Both the position numbers and the translations under genes were made by a program. A DNA stretch of 64,000 bases, taken from the NCBI GenBank assembly GCA_963715675.1, contig OY970265.1, forward strand, positions 4,216,001 to 4,280,000, read 5' to 3'. Below are positions 13,443-22,144 of this stretch, piece by piece. Within the stretch, counting starts at the first letter, position 1. The number at the start of each line of letters is the position of its first letter. Source of the stretch: DASVWZ01 sp963715675. Lineage in GTDB: Bacteria > Acidobacteriota > Terriglobia > Terriglobales > Acidobacteriaceae. The notes below the pieces were generated by a model, which did no database searches, was not told the DNA's origin, and was given only the letters and a program-made list of their open reading frames with translations.

Positions 13443-14693
13443 CTATTCGGCGGCGGCTTCGCTGGCTGGGACGGGGGCCCCGGCTGGCCAACTGGCGGTG
13501 ATGAAGGCCACAAAGTAGACCAGTCCGATGATGGAGAATCCGGCAATCAAATTCAGCTTGGCCACCGCGCCCACCACCAGAGCCAGCACGATCTGCAATC
13601 CAGTTCCCGCAAAATTGAAAATGTTCTGAACCCGTCCCATGAAGTGCTTTGGCACCTGTTCCATGACGCTGGTGTTCATGGCGACGCCCGCAACGCCTCG
13701 CCCCGATCCCATGAACGCGTAAGCGGCGATCGCCAGCACCAGGAACATGGACACAGGCGCAAGGATCATGCAGATGGCAAGCATCCCCATGGAGATGGCG
13801 ATGGCGCGGCGCGAACCGAGCGTCGAGATCAGCTGGGGAGTGTACAGCACGCTGAGAAATGCGCCCGTGCCCCATCCGGCGCTGAGCCAGCCGTAGCCGA
13901 CCGCTCCGGCGTGAAAAACGCGATCGCTGAGCGGCGCGGTGACCACGATCCCGGTCAGCATAGCACCCAGAAATAATGCCCAACTGATGCCTAGAAACGT
14001 CAGGTTGCGGTTGCCCCGCAGGAAACGCACGCCGTCGCGGAACTCACGGATGAAACGCTCTAGCGCGGTTTCGGCGGCAATGAGATCGGCGTGAATCTCG
14101 GCGGGCCGCGGGACCACGTGGCGTCCTTTGCGAACGGCGAAATAGCACAGGAACGAAACCAGGTACGTCGAGAAGTCGATGAGCAGCACTCCGCCCAAGC
14201 CGATGTGGTTGTAGACGAAGCCGACGAGGGAGCCGGCAATCAGCCAGCCGCCCTGCACTCCGGCCATGAGAAACGTGTTGGCATGGACGAATTCTTCGCC
14301 GGGAGTGAGTTCCTGCACCAGTGCGGTGACGGTGGGCCAGAACATCCAGAAGCCGGCGGCCACCAGAGTGTTCATGAGGTAAAGCTCCCAGAGGCGCACC
14401 GTGTGCGCCAGCGCCAGCAGCGCGACGGTGAGAATGATGATGGCGCGCAGCGCGTCGAGCGTCATGACCAGCCAACGGCGGTCTTCTCGGTCAATGATCA
14501 CGCCCATGAAGGGGATCATCAGTAGGGCTGGAATCGTCTGCACCACGGCAAGCGTTCCCAGCGCCATCTCGGAGTGAGTGACCTGCAGAATGTACCAGGC
14601 GACGGCGGCGGTATTCATGCCGCTGCCCAGCATGGAAATGACATTCGCGCCGAAGACGAAACGCAGCGCGGGCTTCTGCAGAATGGAACGCAT
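13443..14693 (-). CDS. MFS transporter
   Basis: 416 residues with about 12 hydrophobic segments. The loop GVIIDREDRRWLVMTLDALRA between segments 2 and 3 is the MFS signature region in the form seen in the enterobactin-exporter-like (MFS_3) group. No substrate can be named from sequence; the group includes macrolide and siderophore exporters. The central loop is long and charged (RKGRHVVPRPAEIH). The glycosyltransferase gene upstream on the same strand ends 74 nt before it. Confidence 0.85.
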   Translation of the reverse strand: MRSILQKPALRFVFGANVISMLGSGMNTAAVAWYILQVTHSEMALGTLAVVQTIPALLMIPFMGVIIDREDRRWLVMTLDALRAIIILTVALLALAHTVRLWELYLMNTLVAAGFWMFWPTVTALVQELTPGEEFVHANTFLMAGVQGGWLIAGSLVGFVYNHIGLGGVLLIDFSTYLVSFLCYFAVRKGRHVVPRPAEIHADLIAAETALERFIREFRDGVRFLRGNRNLTFLGISWALFLGAMLTGIVVTAPLSDRVFHAGAVGYGWLSAGWGTGAFLSVLYTPQLISTLGSRRAIAISMGMLAICMILAPVSMFLVLAIAAYAFMGSGRGVAGVAMNTSVMEQVPKHFMGRVQNIFNFAGTGLQIVLALVVGAVAKLNLIAGFSIIGLVYFVAFITASWPAGAPVPASEAAAE

Positions 14694-14767
14694 GATCTAC
14701 TGTATATGATGAAGGCGGGGTGGCGAAGCACTGGGGGGGTGCCGCGTCTACATTGTTTACAGTGTCC

Positions 14768-16090
14768 CTAAGATGTCTGGGGCGGGCGCTTGGGCCAATG
14801 GATTTGCACCTGGCGGGCTTCGCAAAACAGGTACACGGCAAGCAGGATCATCTCGGGTTCGATGGGGTGTTTGTAGCGGACGAACGGGTTCACCAGGTAA
14901 TAAGGGATTGGATAGATCAGCAGGAAACAGGCCAGCAGAAAGCCTCCGGGCTTGCGATTACGCAGCGTGAGCCATAGGCCCGCGAACGCAAGAACCGCTC
15001 CCAGCGCGAAGTTCACGTGGCGGGAGATCATCAAATCGTAGCCGGCAACGATGGTGGCTTGCGGAGGCGCGATCCAGAAGTAGGCGGCGCGCTCCAGCGT
15101 AAATTCGAGAAAGCGTCCGGGATGCTCACGGATGAACTGATCAACCTGCTCCTTTTTCTCGGCCATGAAGCGGAGTTCACCGAGTTCCTGAAAACGCCGC
15201 ATGGCTTCGGGATCGTTACCGGGATGCTCGTTTCGCGTCCATAGACCTTCGGACTGATCGTTGTTGGCCTCATACATTTCAAGCGGCAGATTGTCGCGAA
15301 TGAAAATAACCTTCCCGAAAACTTCGTAATTGCGCACCAGCCACGGGGTCGCGACCAGGAGCGCGATGAAAACGCTTAGTGCCGCACCGGCCCAATGTGC
15401 CCGCTTTGGACGGTGGTAGATCAGCCACAACAGGCAGCAGGGCATCAGGCTGACGACCGCAGTGTTGGTCAGAATGATGAATCCCCAGAGCAGGCCGACA
15501 CTGATCCAGGCGCGCCAGCGTGGAGGCTCGTCTGCCATTCGCAAGGTGAGCAGCAACGCCAGGCTGAGCAGAAAGGCGGTGAAACTGGTTTCCCACACTA
15601 CGCGCGTCGGCCAGTAAATGGCGTAAGGAAAGACGGCCCAGGTCCAGGCGGTGGCGCGAGCGACCGGGATGCCGAACATGCGTTCGGCAATCCGGTAAAG
15701 GGTCAGGCAGGTGAGCGCGGCGAAGACGCTATTGAAGGTGAGGATGACCAATGCCGAAGCCGAAGTGTAGATTCCGAACAGCTTGAACACCCCAGCCAGA
15801 ATGTAGGGATACACCGGCGCTGCCCAGGCGCTGGCGCCGGTTGCGAGATCGGTCGGGGAACTGAAGCCCTGACCCAGCGCGATGGAACGCGCTAGGCGCC
15901 CCATTTCCCAGCCGAATTGAAAGTGGTCGCGGCGCGGCGTGATCCGGTAGGTGTGGCCGATGATGATGACGGCCAGACGGAGGGCAAACGCGATCAGAAC
16001 AATGAAGAATGCGGAGTTGCGGAAGCGGCCCACAGCGGGCGGCGAGCTCTCAATCGGGGCGCGGTTCGATGAGCCAGGGGTGACCGGCAA
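14768..16090 (-). CDS. Membrane glycosyltransferase of the PMT/ArnT (GT39/GT83-like) type
   Basis: 440 residues, with a short polar N-terminus then about ten membrane segments. The periplasmic loop after the first segment contains RRDHFQFGWEMGRLARSI and GQGFSSP, the usual position of the catalytic acid in this GT-C fold. APVYPYILAG and VWETSFTAFLL are also typical. Enzymes of this fold move sugars from polyprenyl-phosphate carriers to proteins or lipids on the outer face of the membrane. Donor and acceptor cannot be deduced. A small secreted-protein gene precedes it and an MFS gene follows. Confidence 0.75.
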   Translation of the reverse strand: MPVTPGSSNRAPIESSPPAVGRFRNSAFFIVLIAFALRLAVIIIGHTYRITPRRDHFQFGWEMGRLARSIALGQGFSSPTDLATGASAWAAPVYPYILAGVFKLFGIYTSASALVILTFNSVFAALTCLTLYRIAERMFGIPVARATAWTWAVFPYAIYWPTRVVWETSFTAFLLSLALLLTLRMADEPPRWRAWISVGLLWGFIILTNTAVVSLMPCCLLWLIYHRPKRAHWAGAALSVFIALLVATPWLVRNYEVFGKVIFIRDNLPLEMYEANNDQSEGLWTRNEHPGNDPEAMRRFQELGELRFMAEKKEQVDQFIREHPGRFLEFTLERAAYFWIAPPQATIVAGYDLMISRHVNFALGAVLAFAGLWLTLRNRKPGGFLLACFLLIYPIPYYLVNPFVRYKHPIEPEMILLAVYLFCEARQVQIHWPKRPPQTS

Positions 16091-16103
16091 TTTTTCTTTG
16101 TCC

Positions 16104-16730
16104 TCAGTGCTTAATCAGCTCGGCAGAAAGCAGTTTGGCCTTCAGGGCGAGATTATAAGCGCGTTGAACGTCTCCATCGCTGGCTGCGGCTTTGGATTGA
16201 TCCATGTAACGCTTGACCTGGTTTACGGTTTCCTGCTGCTCGGACGTGAGGGTGCGGTCTCCGAGGCTGGTGAGATTGGCATTGGTGCTGGCCAACAGTT
16301 GAGCCGTGGTCTGGGACTTCTGGGAGGCTTGCTGCGGGCTGACTCCAGTGCCAAGCTGGACATTCGGGTCGCTGGTGCTCCCATGCCGCACAATGGTCTT
16401 CGAGGTTCCGGTGCCAGAATCCGGAACGGTTCTTGGGACGTGATGCTTCTTGTGGCTGGGGGTTTTGCAGGGTGCCGGATGGTCCGCGGTGGTCTGCGAG
16501 CCGGTGGTGCAGGGAACCGGGGCGGGTTGAACGGCCGGAGGTGCAGGCCTGCCTGGGACGGTCGCTGCAGGCTGCTCGGCGAGCTTTTCTGGCTGGGAGC
16601 TCTGCTGAGACTGGGGCGTCTGCCCAATTGCAATCCCTGCCGCGGAGGGTAACCCCGTGTCCGATAAAAGTGCGAAGGTCATTAGTATTGTGGCCAGAAT
16701 CATAGCTTGTACACCTTGAGACAAAGTCAA
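16104..16730 (-). CDS. Proline-rich exported protein, unknown
   Basis: 208 residues. A hydrophobic N-terminus (MILATILMTFALLS) is followed by a low-complexity Pro/Ala/Gln region with two cysteines and a His/Lys patch (SHKKHHVPR). The C-terminal 70 residues are helical: LTSEQQETVNQVKRYMDQSK and AYNLALKAKLLSAEL, resembling a TPR-like helix pair. It looks like a secreted or inner-membrane-anchored envelope protein of the kind common in Acidobacteria. Not recognised by name. It ends 14 nt before the glycosyltransferase start, suggesting one transcript. Confidence 0.6.
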   Translation of the reverse strand: MTLSQGVQAMILATILMTFALLSDTGLPSAAGIAIGQTPQSQQSSQPEKLAEQPAATVPGRPAPPAVQPAPVPCTTGSQTTADHPAPCKTPSHKKHHVPRTVPDSGTGTSKTIVRHGSTSDPNVQLGTGVSPQQASQKSQTTAQLLASTNANLTSLGDRTLTSEQQETVNQVKRYMDQSKAAASDGDVQRAYNLALKAKLLSAELIKH

Positions 16731-16786
16731 GCGCCGTGATCCGCATGCCCTGCCGGAGTGCCGGGCGTTTGAGCTGTGGCCTGTCC

Positions 16787-18628
16787 TCAGGCGGCAGACG
16801 CAGGTTCCGCCGCTGGCAGACGCAGGCGGAACGTCGTGCCTTTTCCTAAAGCAGTTTCAAAATCGATCGAACCATAGTGCCACTGCAGGATCTGGTAAGC
16901 CTGCGCCAGCCCGATGCCGCTGCCGTCCTTCTTGGTGGTGAAATAGAGTTCGAAAATCTTCTCCTGAACCTCCGGAGGGATCCCGACGCCCTGATCGCAA
17001 ACCTCGGTGACCATATTGCCATCGTGACGGAGGGCCGTAATGTTGAGCGTGCCGCCATTCGGCATGGCCTGCACGCCATTCAGCACCACGTTGAGCATCG
17101 CCTGCTTGATAAAGTCGGTATCCACTCGGACGCGCAGCGGCTCGGAAGGAAGCGTGCGCGAAATGGTCACTCCGTGCTGTTCGGCGTCCGGCTGGGCCAG
17201 CACGGCAACATCCTCCAACAACTGCCGAAGGTCGATTTCTTCGAGATGCAGGTCGCGCGGCCGGGCAAACTCCACCAGGATTTGCACCACGCGATCCAGC
17301 CGATGAATCTCGTCGCCGATGATCTCCATGTGGCGGCGGGTGTCCGGATCAGTCTCCTGCAACTTGTTTTGCAGCAACTGCAGATGCAGGACGATGGCGT
17401 TGATCGGGTTCTTCACTTCATGGGCCACGCCACGGGTGATGCGTCCGCTGGCTGACATACGGCGTGAGGTCTCGATTTCATCTCCGATGCGCCGCACCGA
17501 TTCGGCGTCCCGGAGCGTCAGAAGGGCGCCGATCGGAGTGCCGCGCTCCTGGATGAAGTCAAGGGAGAGATGGATGCGCTTTCCGCTGGCCATTTCCACT
17601 TCCCGCTGGGCGACCGCATGGCGCAACTGGAAACTATCAAGCACCAGAGCGCCGAGAGTGGAATCGGGGGAAAACAGTTCCTTGACGGTTCGGCCGAGCA
17701 GTTCGTGCCGCGGGCGGCCCAGGAAACGTTCCACTGAGGCGCTGACCAGCACGACGCGCGAATCCGGCGTGAACAGCATCAGGCCATCCTGCAGGTTCGC
17801 CATGATCTGATCGACGTTGTCTTTCAACGCGGAGAAGATTTCGCGGGTGTCGCGCATCTGGCGGCCGAGATGGGCGATCTTGAGCGTGACCAGACCGTAC
17901 TCATCTTTGCTGTCCTCCGGCTCCTCGACCGGGTGGGCGTCGCCCCCGCTGACAATGTCCAGGGTATGGCTGAGGTGCTCGAGGGGGCCGAGAGCAATCC
18001 GGGACAATCCGGCCGCCAGCACGAGGGAGAGCAGGATCGCGATGGAGGAAAAAACAGCTTCACGACGCAGACCCGGAGTGATCTCATTCTTCAGAAAGAC
18101 GGTAGAGATTCCCAGCCGCACGCTGCCGAAGGGAGCACCGTTCAGCTCCAGCGGCATGCGAACTTCATACACCGTGGGCGGGTGATAGACCATGCGCAGC
18201 TGCCGGCGAAAGCGTGCGTCCTGCAACTGCTGAAATTCCGGGCGTTCCCCCACCAGCTTTCCGACGAGGTCGGGATTGGAGTGCAGAATGGCCTTGCCAT
18301 CCGCGCCCACGATGGCGGCGTCATAGACCATGGACCAGTTCCCAACCACCGATTGCACCATCGCGTTCAGATCACTATCGGTGCTGAGGTAATAGGCGAT
18401 GGCGCGGCTGACAGCTGCCGGATCATTGGTGTTGGTGCGGGTGCTGGTCAGGTCGGGAGTGGCGTCATTGGCCAGGGAGGCAAGCTGCGAGGCAAGAGTG
18501 GAAGCAGTTTCACGGGCGGTGGTGACGTCCTGGAGCAAGAGCTGGGAAAGGTGGATGTAGGAGAAAAACGACACTAGGACCGCCACCATGAAGGTGATCG
18601 CAAGCACGATTTGCGTTCTTCGGCGCAT
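16787..18628 (-). CDS. Membrane sensor histidine kinase
   Basis: 613 residues. The first membrane segment (IVLAITFMVAVLVSFFSYI), an extracytoplasmic sensor region, and a second segment (AVFSSIAILLSLVLAAGL) lead to a HAMP-like linker and a PAS region (LQDGLMLFTPDSRVVLVSAS). The HisKA phospho-acceptor box is GVAHEVKNPINA. The ATPase part contains MLNVVLNGVQAMPNGG (N box), CDQGVGIPPEVQEKIF (G1) and GSGIGLAQAYQI (G2). It lies 52 nt downstream of a sigma-54 response-regulator gene, so the two should form one two-component system of the NtrB/NtrC or ZraS/ZraR kind. The signal is unknown. Confidence 0.9.
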   Translation of the reverse strand: MRRRTQIVLAITFMVAVLVSFFSYIHLSQLLLQDVTTARETASTLASQLASLANDATPDLTSTRTNTNDPAAVSRAIAYYLSTDSDLNAMVQSVVGNWSMVYDAAIVGADGKAILHSNPDLVGKLVGERPEFQQLQDARFRRQLRMVYHPPTVYEVRMPLELNGAPFGSVRLGISTVFLKNEITPGLRREAVFSSIAILLSLVLAAGLSRIALGPLEHLSHTLDIVSGGDAHPVEEPEDSKDEYGLVTLKIAHLGRQMRDTREIFSALKDNVDQIMANLQDGLMLFTPDSRVVLVSASVERFLGRPRHELLGRTVKELFSPDSTLGALVLDSFQLRHAVAQREVEMASGKRIHLSLDFIQERGTPIGALLTLRDAESVRRIGDEIETSRRMSASGRITRGVAHEVKNPINAIVLHLQLLQNKLQETDPDTRRHMEIIGDEIHRLDRVVQILVEFARPRDLHLEEIDLRQLLEDVAVLAQPDAEQHGVTISRTLPSEPLRVRVDTDFIKQAMLNVVLNGVQAMPNGGTLNITALRHDGNMVTEVCDQGVGIPPEVQEKIFELYFTTKKDGSGIGLAQAYQILQWHYGSIDFETALGKGTTFRLRLPAAEPASAA

Positions 18629-18680
18629 GCTGGTTCCGCGGACCCGCGAGATCGAATGACGTTTGGCTGCCGCGAGACAA

Positions 18681-20075
18681 CTACTCTTCCTTCAGTGCGG
18701 CGTCAGCCGCGGCATTCCCGTACTCCTTCAGTTTGTTATGCAGAGTTTTGAGGCTGATTCCCAGAATTTCCGCGGCGCGCGTCTTGTTGTTGGCGGTGGA
18801 CTCCAGGGTCTTCAGGATCAGCATCTTCTCCGCCTGCTCTACCGTGGTACCCACCCCCACGTGAACCGTATCCGGATCGTCGGACGAAAGACGTATGGCA
18901 GTTTGGCCGAAGCCCGGGGGCAGGTGCCGGGTTTCGACAACCGAGCCATCGCAAACGATCACAGCCCGTTCCAGAGTATTGCGCAGCTCGCGCACATTCC
19001 CGGGCCAGGAGTGATTTTGAAACAGGTTCAGGACCGCTTCACTGACGGCTGCCACCTGGCGGCCGTGCTTGCTGCTCATCTCTCTCACCAGGAACTCCAC
19101 CAGGGCGGGGATGTCTTCCTTGTGCTCCCGCAGTGCCGGCATGTGAATGTTGAAAACGTTCAGGCGGTAGTAGAGATCGTTGCGCAGTTCGCCGCGGGCG
19201 ACGGCGTCTTCCGGGACTTTGTTGGTGGCTGCCAGCACGCGGACATCCACCGTCGTCTCGACCCTGCTCCCCAGGCGGCGCAGTTTGCGGTCTTCCAGCA
19301 CGCGCAGCAGCTTTGCCTGGGTGGCCACCGGCATTTCCCCAATCTCATCGAGCAGGATGGTTCCGCCTTCGGCCAGTTCGAAACAGCCGGTGCGGCGCTC
19401 CACGGCGCCGGTAAAAGCGCCCTTTTCGTGCCCGAAGATCTCGCTCTCGATCAGGGTTTCCGGAATGGCGGCACAATTGATCGCGACAAACGGCTTGTTA
19501 CCACGGTTGCTGCGTTCATGGATGGTGCGGGCTACCAGTTCCTTGCCGGTACCGCTGGCGCCCGTGATCAGCACCGAAGCCGTGCTGGGGGCAACCATCT
19601 CGACCAGGTGGAAAACGTCGCGCATCTTTTTGGACGAGCCGATCAGCTGGCCCATGACCCCGCGGTCGCGCAAGGTGCGGCGGCTCACTTCCAGCTGCAC
19701 GTTGGCCCCGATCTGTTTCGAGGCGTTCTGCAGAATGGTGCGCAGCCGATTGGTGTCGATGGGCTTGGTGATGTAATCGTAAGCGCCCATGCGCATGGCG
19801 CTGACTGCGCTATCAATCGTCCCCTGGGCGGTCACCACGATCACGGCAATCGTCTGTTTGTCGCCGGCGATTTTCTCCAACAATTCCAGCCCGCCCATGC
19901 GGGGCATCTTCAGGTCGGTGACCACGATCGCCGGCGTCCAGGCGCCGATCTTCTCAAAGCCCTCCATGCCGTCTTCGGCGGTTTCGATGCGGTACCCCCA
20001 GGACGACACCAGTTCCGCCAGCCCGGTTCGCTCATTCTGTTCATCTTCGACAATCAGTACTTTTTCCTGGCTCAT
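18681..20075 (-). CDS. NtrC-family sigma-54 response regulator
   Basis: 464 residues from ATG 20075; an in-frame ATG at 20093 would add six. The receiver domain has VEDE and the phospho-acceptor Asp54 in VVTDLKMP. The AAA+ domain has Walker A GASGTGKELVA, the sigma-54 contact GAFTGA and Walker B GGTILLDEIGEMP. The Fis-type HTH is at the end (ANNKTRAAEILGISLKTLHN). It activates sigma-54 promoters on phosphorylation, presumably by the kinase encoded downstream. Its own upstream region contains a perfect 15-bp palindrome at 20177, a possible binding site. Confidence 0.93.
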   Translation of the reverse strand: MSQEKVLIVEDEQNERTGLAELVSSWGYRIETAEDGMEGFEKIGAWTPAIVVTDLKMPRMGGLELLEKIAGDKQTIAVIVVTAQGTIDSAVSAMRMGAYDYITKPIDTNRLRTILQNASKQIGANVQLEVSRRTLRDRGVMGQLIGSSKKMRDVFHLVEMVAPSTASVLITGASGTGKELVARTIHERSNRGNKPFVAINCAAIPETLIESEIFGHEKGAFTGAVERRTGCFELAEGGTILLDEIGEMPVATQAKLLRVLEDRKLRRLGSRVETTVDVRVLAATNKVPEDAVARGELRNDLYYRLNVFNIHMPALREHKEDIPALVEFLVREMSSKHGRQVAAVSEAVLNLFQNHSWPGNVRELRNTLERAVIVCDGSVVETRHLPPGFGQTAIRLSSDDPDTVHVGVGTTVEQAEKMLILKTLESTANNKTRAAEILGISLKTLHNKLKEYGNAAADAALKEE

Positions 20076-20390
20076 AAAAGGTGCTGGGCCCATCCATGAT
20101 TAGAGCGGAGTCCGCATCCTACCAGTTTTCCGGGGCGCCCGGCGAAGCCAGTCCAGACGGGTTCTGCGGCCGAATATCAATCTGAGATTGAACGGGGCAA
20201 CCCGACTAGACTCCGACCTCCCGAAATGGGTAAAATCATCGCTTCCAATCCGACTGGCCAAGAAGGTAACTACGTTTTGGAAACCCGTGCCGAACCAATG
20301 ACATCATAACAATTTTCCGTGCCAGCCATGTTTCCGGTCTTTGAAGTAACGCACTTGAGTTTGCAGTTATCCCAAGTTCTGGAGGGCGAA
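20076..20390. promoter_or_regulatory. Divergent intergenic region with a 15-bp palindrome
   Basis: It separates the response-regulator gene (minus) from the OmpA-like gene (plus). TCAATCT-G-AGATTGA at 20177-20191 is a perfect 7-1-7 palindrome. No convincing sigma-70 or sigma-54 promoter was found by eye. An in-frame extension of the OmpA-like ORF back to 20319 is not needed, because GGAGG at 20381-20385 fixes the start at 20391. Confidence 0.5.
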
Positions 20391-22037
20391 ATGTCGTTCT
20401 ATTCCAAGGTCTGTACCAGACACGAATTCACACACGGGGTTTTGCTGTTGCTGTCGACGGCGCTGCTGGCCGCAGTCTCGGTCGCGCAAGATCAGCCCGT
20501 TCCCAAGGTCGATGTTTTCACCGGGTACCAGTGGTTGAATCCGGGAGGCAACGTGCCCTCCCCGGCCGGGACTCCGAGCAATCCTATCTCGCAAACGCTG
20601 CCAGACCTTGGCTCCGGCGTGGTTGGCGACGCAACTTACAACTTCAACCGGTTCTTGGGCTTGTCGTTGGACTATGGCAAGAGCTGGGGGTCGGACAAAT
20701 TCACCAATGAAGGACTGCTGTCGGCTGGCCCGCGTTTCATGTGGAGAACCGATAGCGTAAATCTTTTCCTGCACACCATGATCAGCTGGAACCGGCTCAG
20801 CGGCCCCAACGCTTTGGCCCCGAACAACGGGCTCGGAGCCGTGCTGGGCGGGGGCATCGATCTTCCGGTAGTCAAACGTTTCACACTGCGGCTCTTTGAA
20901 GGCGACTACGTATGGGCGCGGCACAACTATTCCGACCTGGTCGACCCGCAGTTCCCGAATCTGCGCCGCTCGTCGCTGGAAGGTGCTCGGCTGGCCGGCG
21001 GCGTGGTTTGGAACTTCGGCTATCCTACGACCGCGATCCCAGGCGCAACCTGTTCAGTGCAGCCTTCGGAGGTAATGGTCGGGGAGCCGGTCACTGCCAC
21101 CGCGGCAACCACCAATTTCAACCCCAAGCACACGCTGAATTACGCGTGGACCGGCAACGGCGGCAAACTGACGGGCAAAGATAACACCGCCAGCATCGAT
21201 ACCAATGGCATGACGGGGGGCAGTTACACGGTCACCGTGAAAGTCAGCGACCCCAAGATGAAGAAGAACGGTACCGCGACCTGCAACGCCAGCTTCACGG
21301 TGAAGGAACCGCCGAAGAATCCGCCCACCATGACGTGCAGCGCCAACCCGACCAGCTTGCAGGCGGGCGGCACATCCAACGTGACTTGTAATTGCACCAG
21401 CCCGGATGGGGTTCCGGTGACGGTCAGCAACTGGACCGCCAGTGGCGGCAGCGTTTCCGGCAATGGCGCCAACGCGGCCCTGAACACCGCGGGTGCCTCT
21501 GCAGGGCCAATCACGGTAAGCGCGACCTGTACCGATTCGCGCGGTTTGAACACGCAGGCTTCGACCCAGGTGACGGTCGAGAATCCGCCTCCGCCTCCTC
21601 CGCCCCAGGCCAGCAAACTGAGCGATTGCGACTTTGCGAACATGGCGAAGATCAAGAAGCCTTGGCGCGTGGATAACGAGTGCAAGGGAAAACTCGACGA
21701 CGTAGCCAAGAACCTGCAGCAGAATGCGGATAACAAGCTGGTGATCATTGGCAATGCGCAACCGGACGAGAAGCGGCCGAACCTGGCGGCGGAACGGGCG
21801 GTGAATGCCAAGGCCTATCTCACCAGCGGCGAAGCCAAGCTGGGCATCGACCCCAGCCGCATTGAAACTCGCACCGGGAGTGGCGGCACCATGACCGACG
21901 AATTCTGGATTGTGCCCGCTGGGGGAACATTCTCCGGCGCAGGCACGCAGTCGGTCGACGAGACAAAAGTGATGGCGGTGCCGGACCATCCGCACGCCGC
22001 TGCAAAGGCCTCGGCGAAGGTTCCGCCCAAGCATTAA
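20391..22037 (+). CDS. OmpA-like outer-membrane protein with Ig-like domains
   Basis: 548 residues; ATG 20391 follows GGAGG closely. A signal peptide (LLLLSTALLAAVSVAQ) leads into an eight-strand OmpA-type barrel region (DVFTGYQWLNPGG, YNFNRFLGLSLDYG, NLFLHTMISWNRLSG). Two Ig-like or PKD-like repeats follow, with paired cysteines (ATCSVQPSEVMVGEPVTATA and TMTCSANPTSLQAGGTSNV), then a proline run and a C-terminal OmpA/Pal peptidoglycan-binding-like domain (LVIIGNAQPDEKRPNLAAER). The role is probably structural, anchoring the outer membrane to the wall. A strong terminator follows. Confidence 0.85.
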   Translation: MSFYSKVCTRHEFTHGVLLLLSTALLAAVSVAQDQPVPKVDVFTGYQWLNPGGNVPSPAGTPSNPISQTLPDLGSGVVGDATYNFNRFLGLSLDYGKSWGSDKFTNEGLLSAGPRFMWRTDSVNLFLHTMISWNRLSGPNALAPNNGLGAVLGGGIDLPVVKRFTLRLFEGDYVWARHNYSDLVDPQFPNLRRSSLEGARLAGGVVWNFGYPTTAIPGATCSVQPSEVMVGEPVTATAATTNFNPKHTLNYAWTGNGGKLTGKDNTASIDTNGMTGGSYTVTVKVSDPKMKKNGTATCNASFTVKEPPKNPPTMTCSANPTSLQAGGTSNVTCNCTSPDGVPVTVSNWTASGGSVSGNGANAALNTAGASAGPITVSATCTDSRGLNTQASTQVTVENPPPPPPPQASKLSDCDFANMAKIKKPWRVDNECKGKLDDVAKNLQQNADNKLVIIGNAQPDEKRPNLAAERAVNAKAYLTSGEAKLGIDPSRIETRTGSGGTMTDEFWIVPAGGTFSGAGTQSVDETKVMAVPDHPHAAAKASAKVPPKH

Positions 22038-22062
22038 TAGGGGAGCCTTAGTCGAAACGAAT

Positions 22063-22098
22063 AGCCGGTCGAATCAGAAGGTTCGACCGGCCTTTTCT
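22063..22098 (+). terminator. Rho-independent terminator after the OmpA-like gene
   Basis: AGCCGGTCGAA (22063-22073) pairs with TTCGACCGGCC (22082-22092) around an 8-nt loop and is followed by TTTTCTT. Confidence 0.85.
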
Positions 22099-22144
22099 TG
22101 GTACAAATATTGCTTTGGGGTAATGATTGCCCGCGGCCGGGAGG

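Noticed and set aside
18663..20099. 478-codon plus-strand frame opposite the sigma-54 regulator
   Set aside because: Antisense shadow; the minus-strand frame has a complete domain set.
20300..20335. Perfect -24 box TGGCACG on the minus strand, suggesting a sigma-54 promoter for the response-regulator gene
   Set aside because: The -12 element is displaced by one base and reads TTGT, and it is about 240 nt from the gene; sigma-54 tolerates little spacing change.
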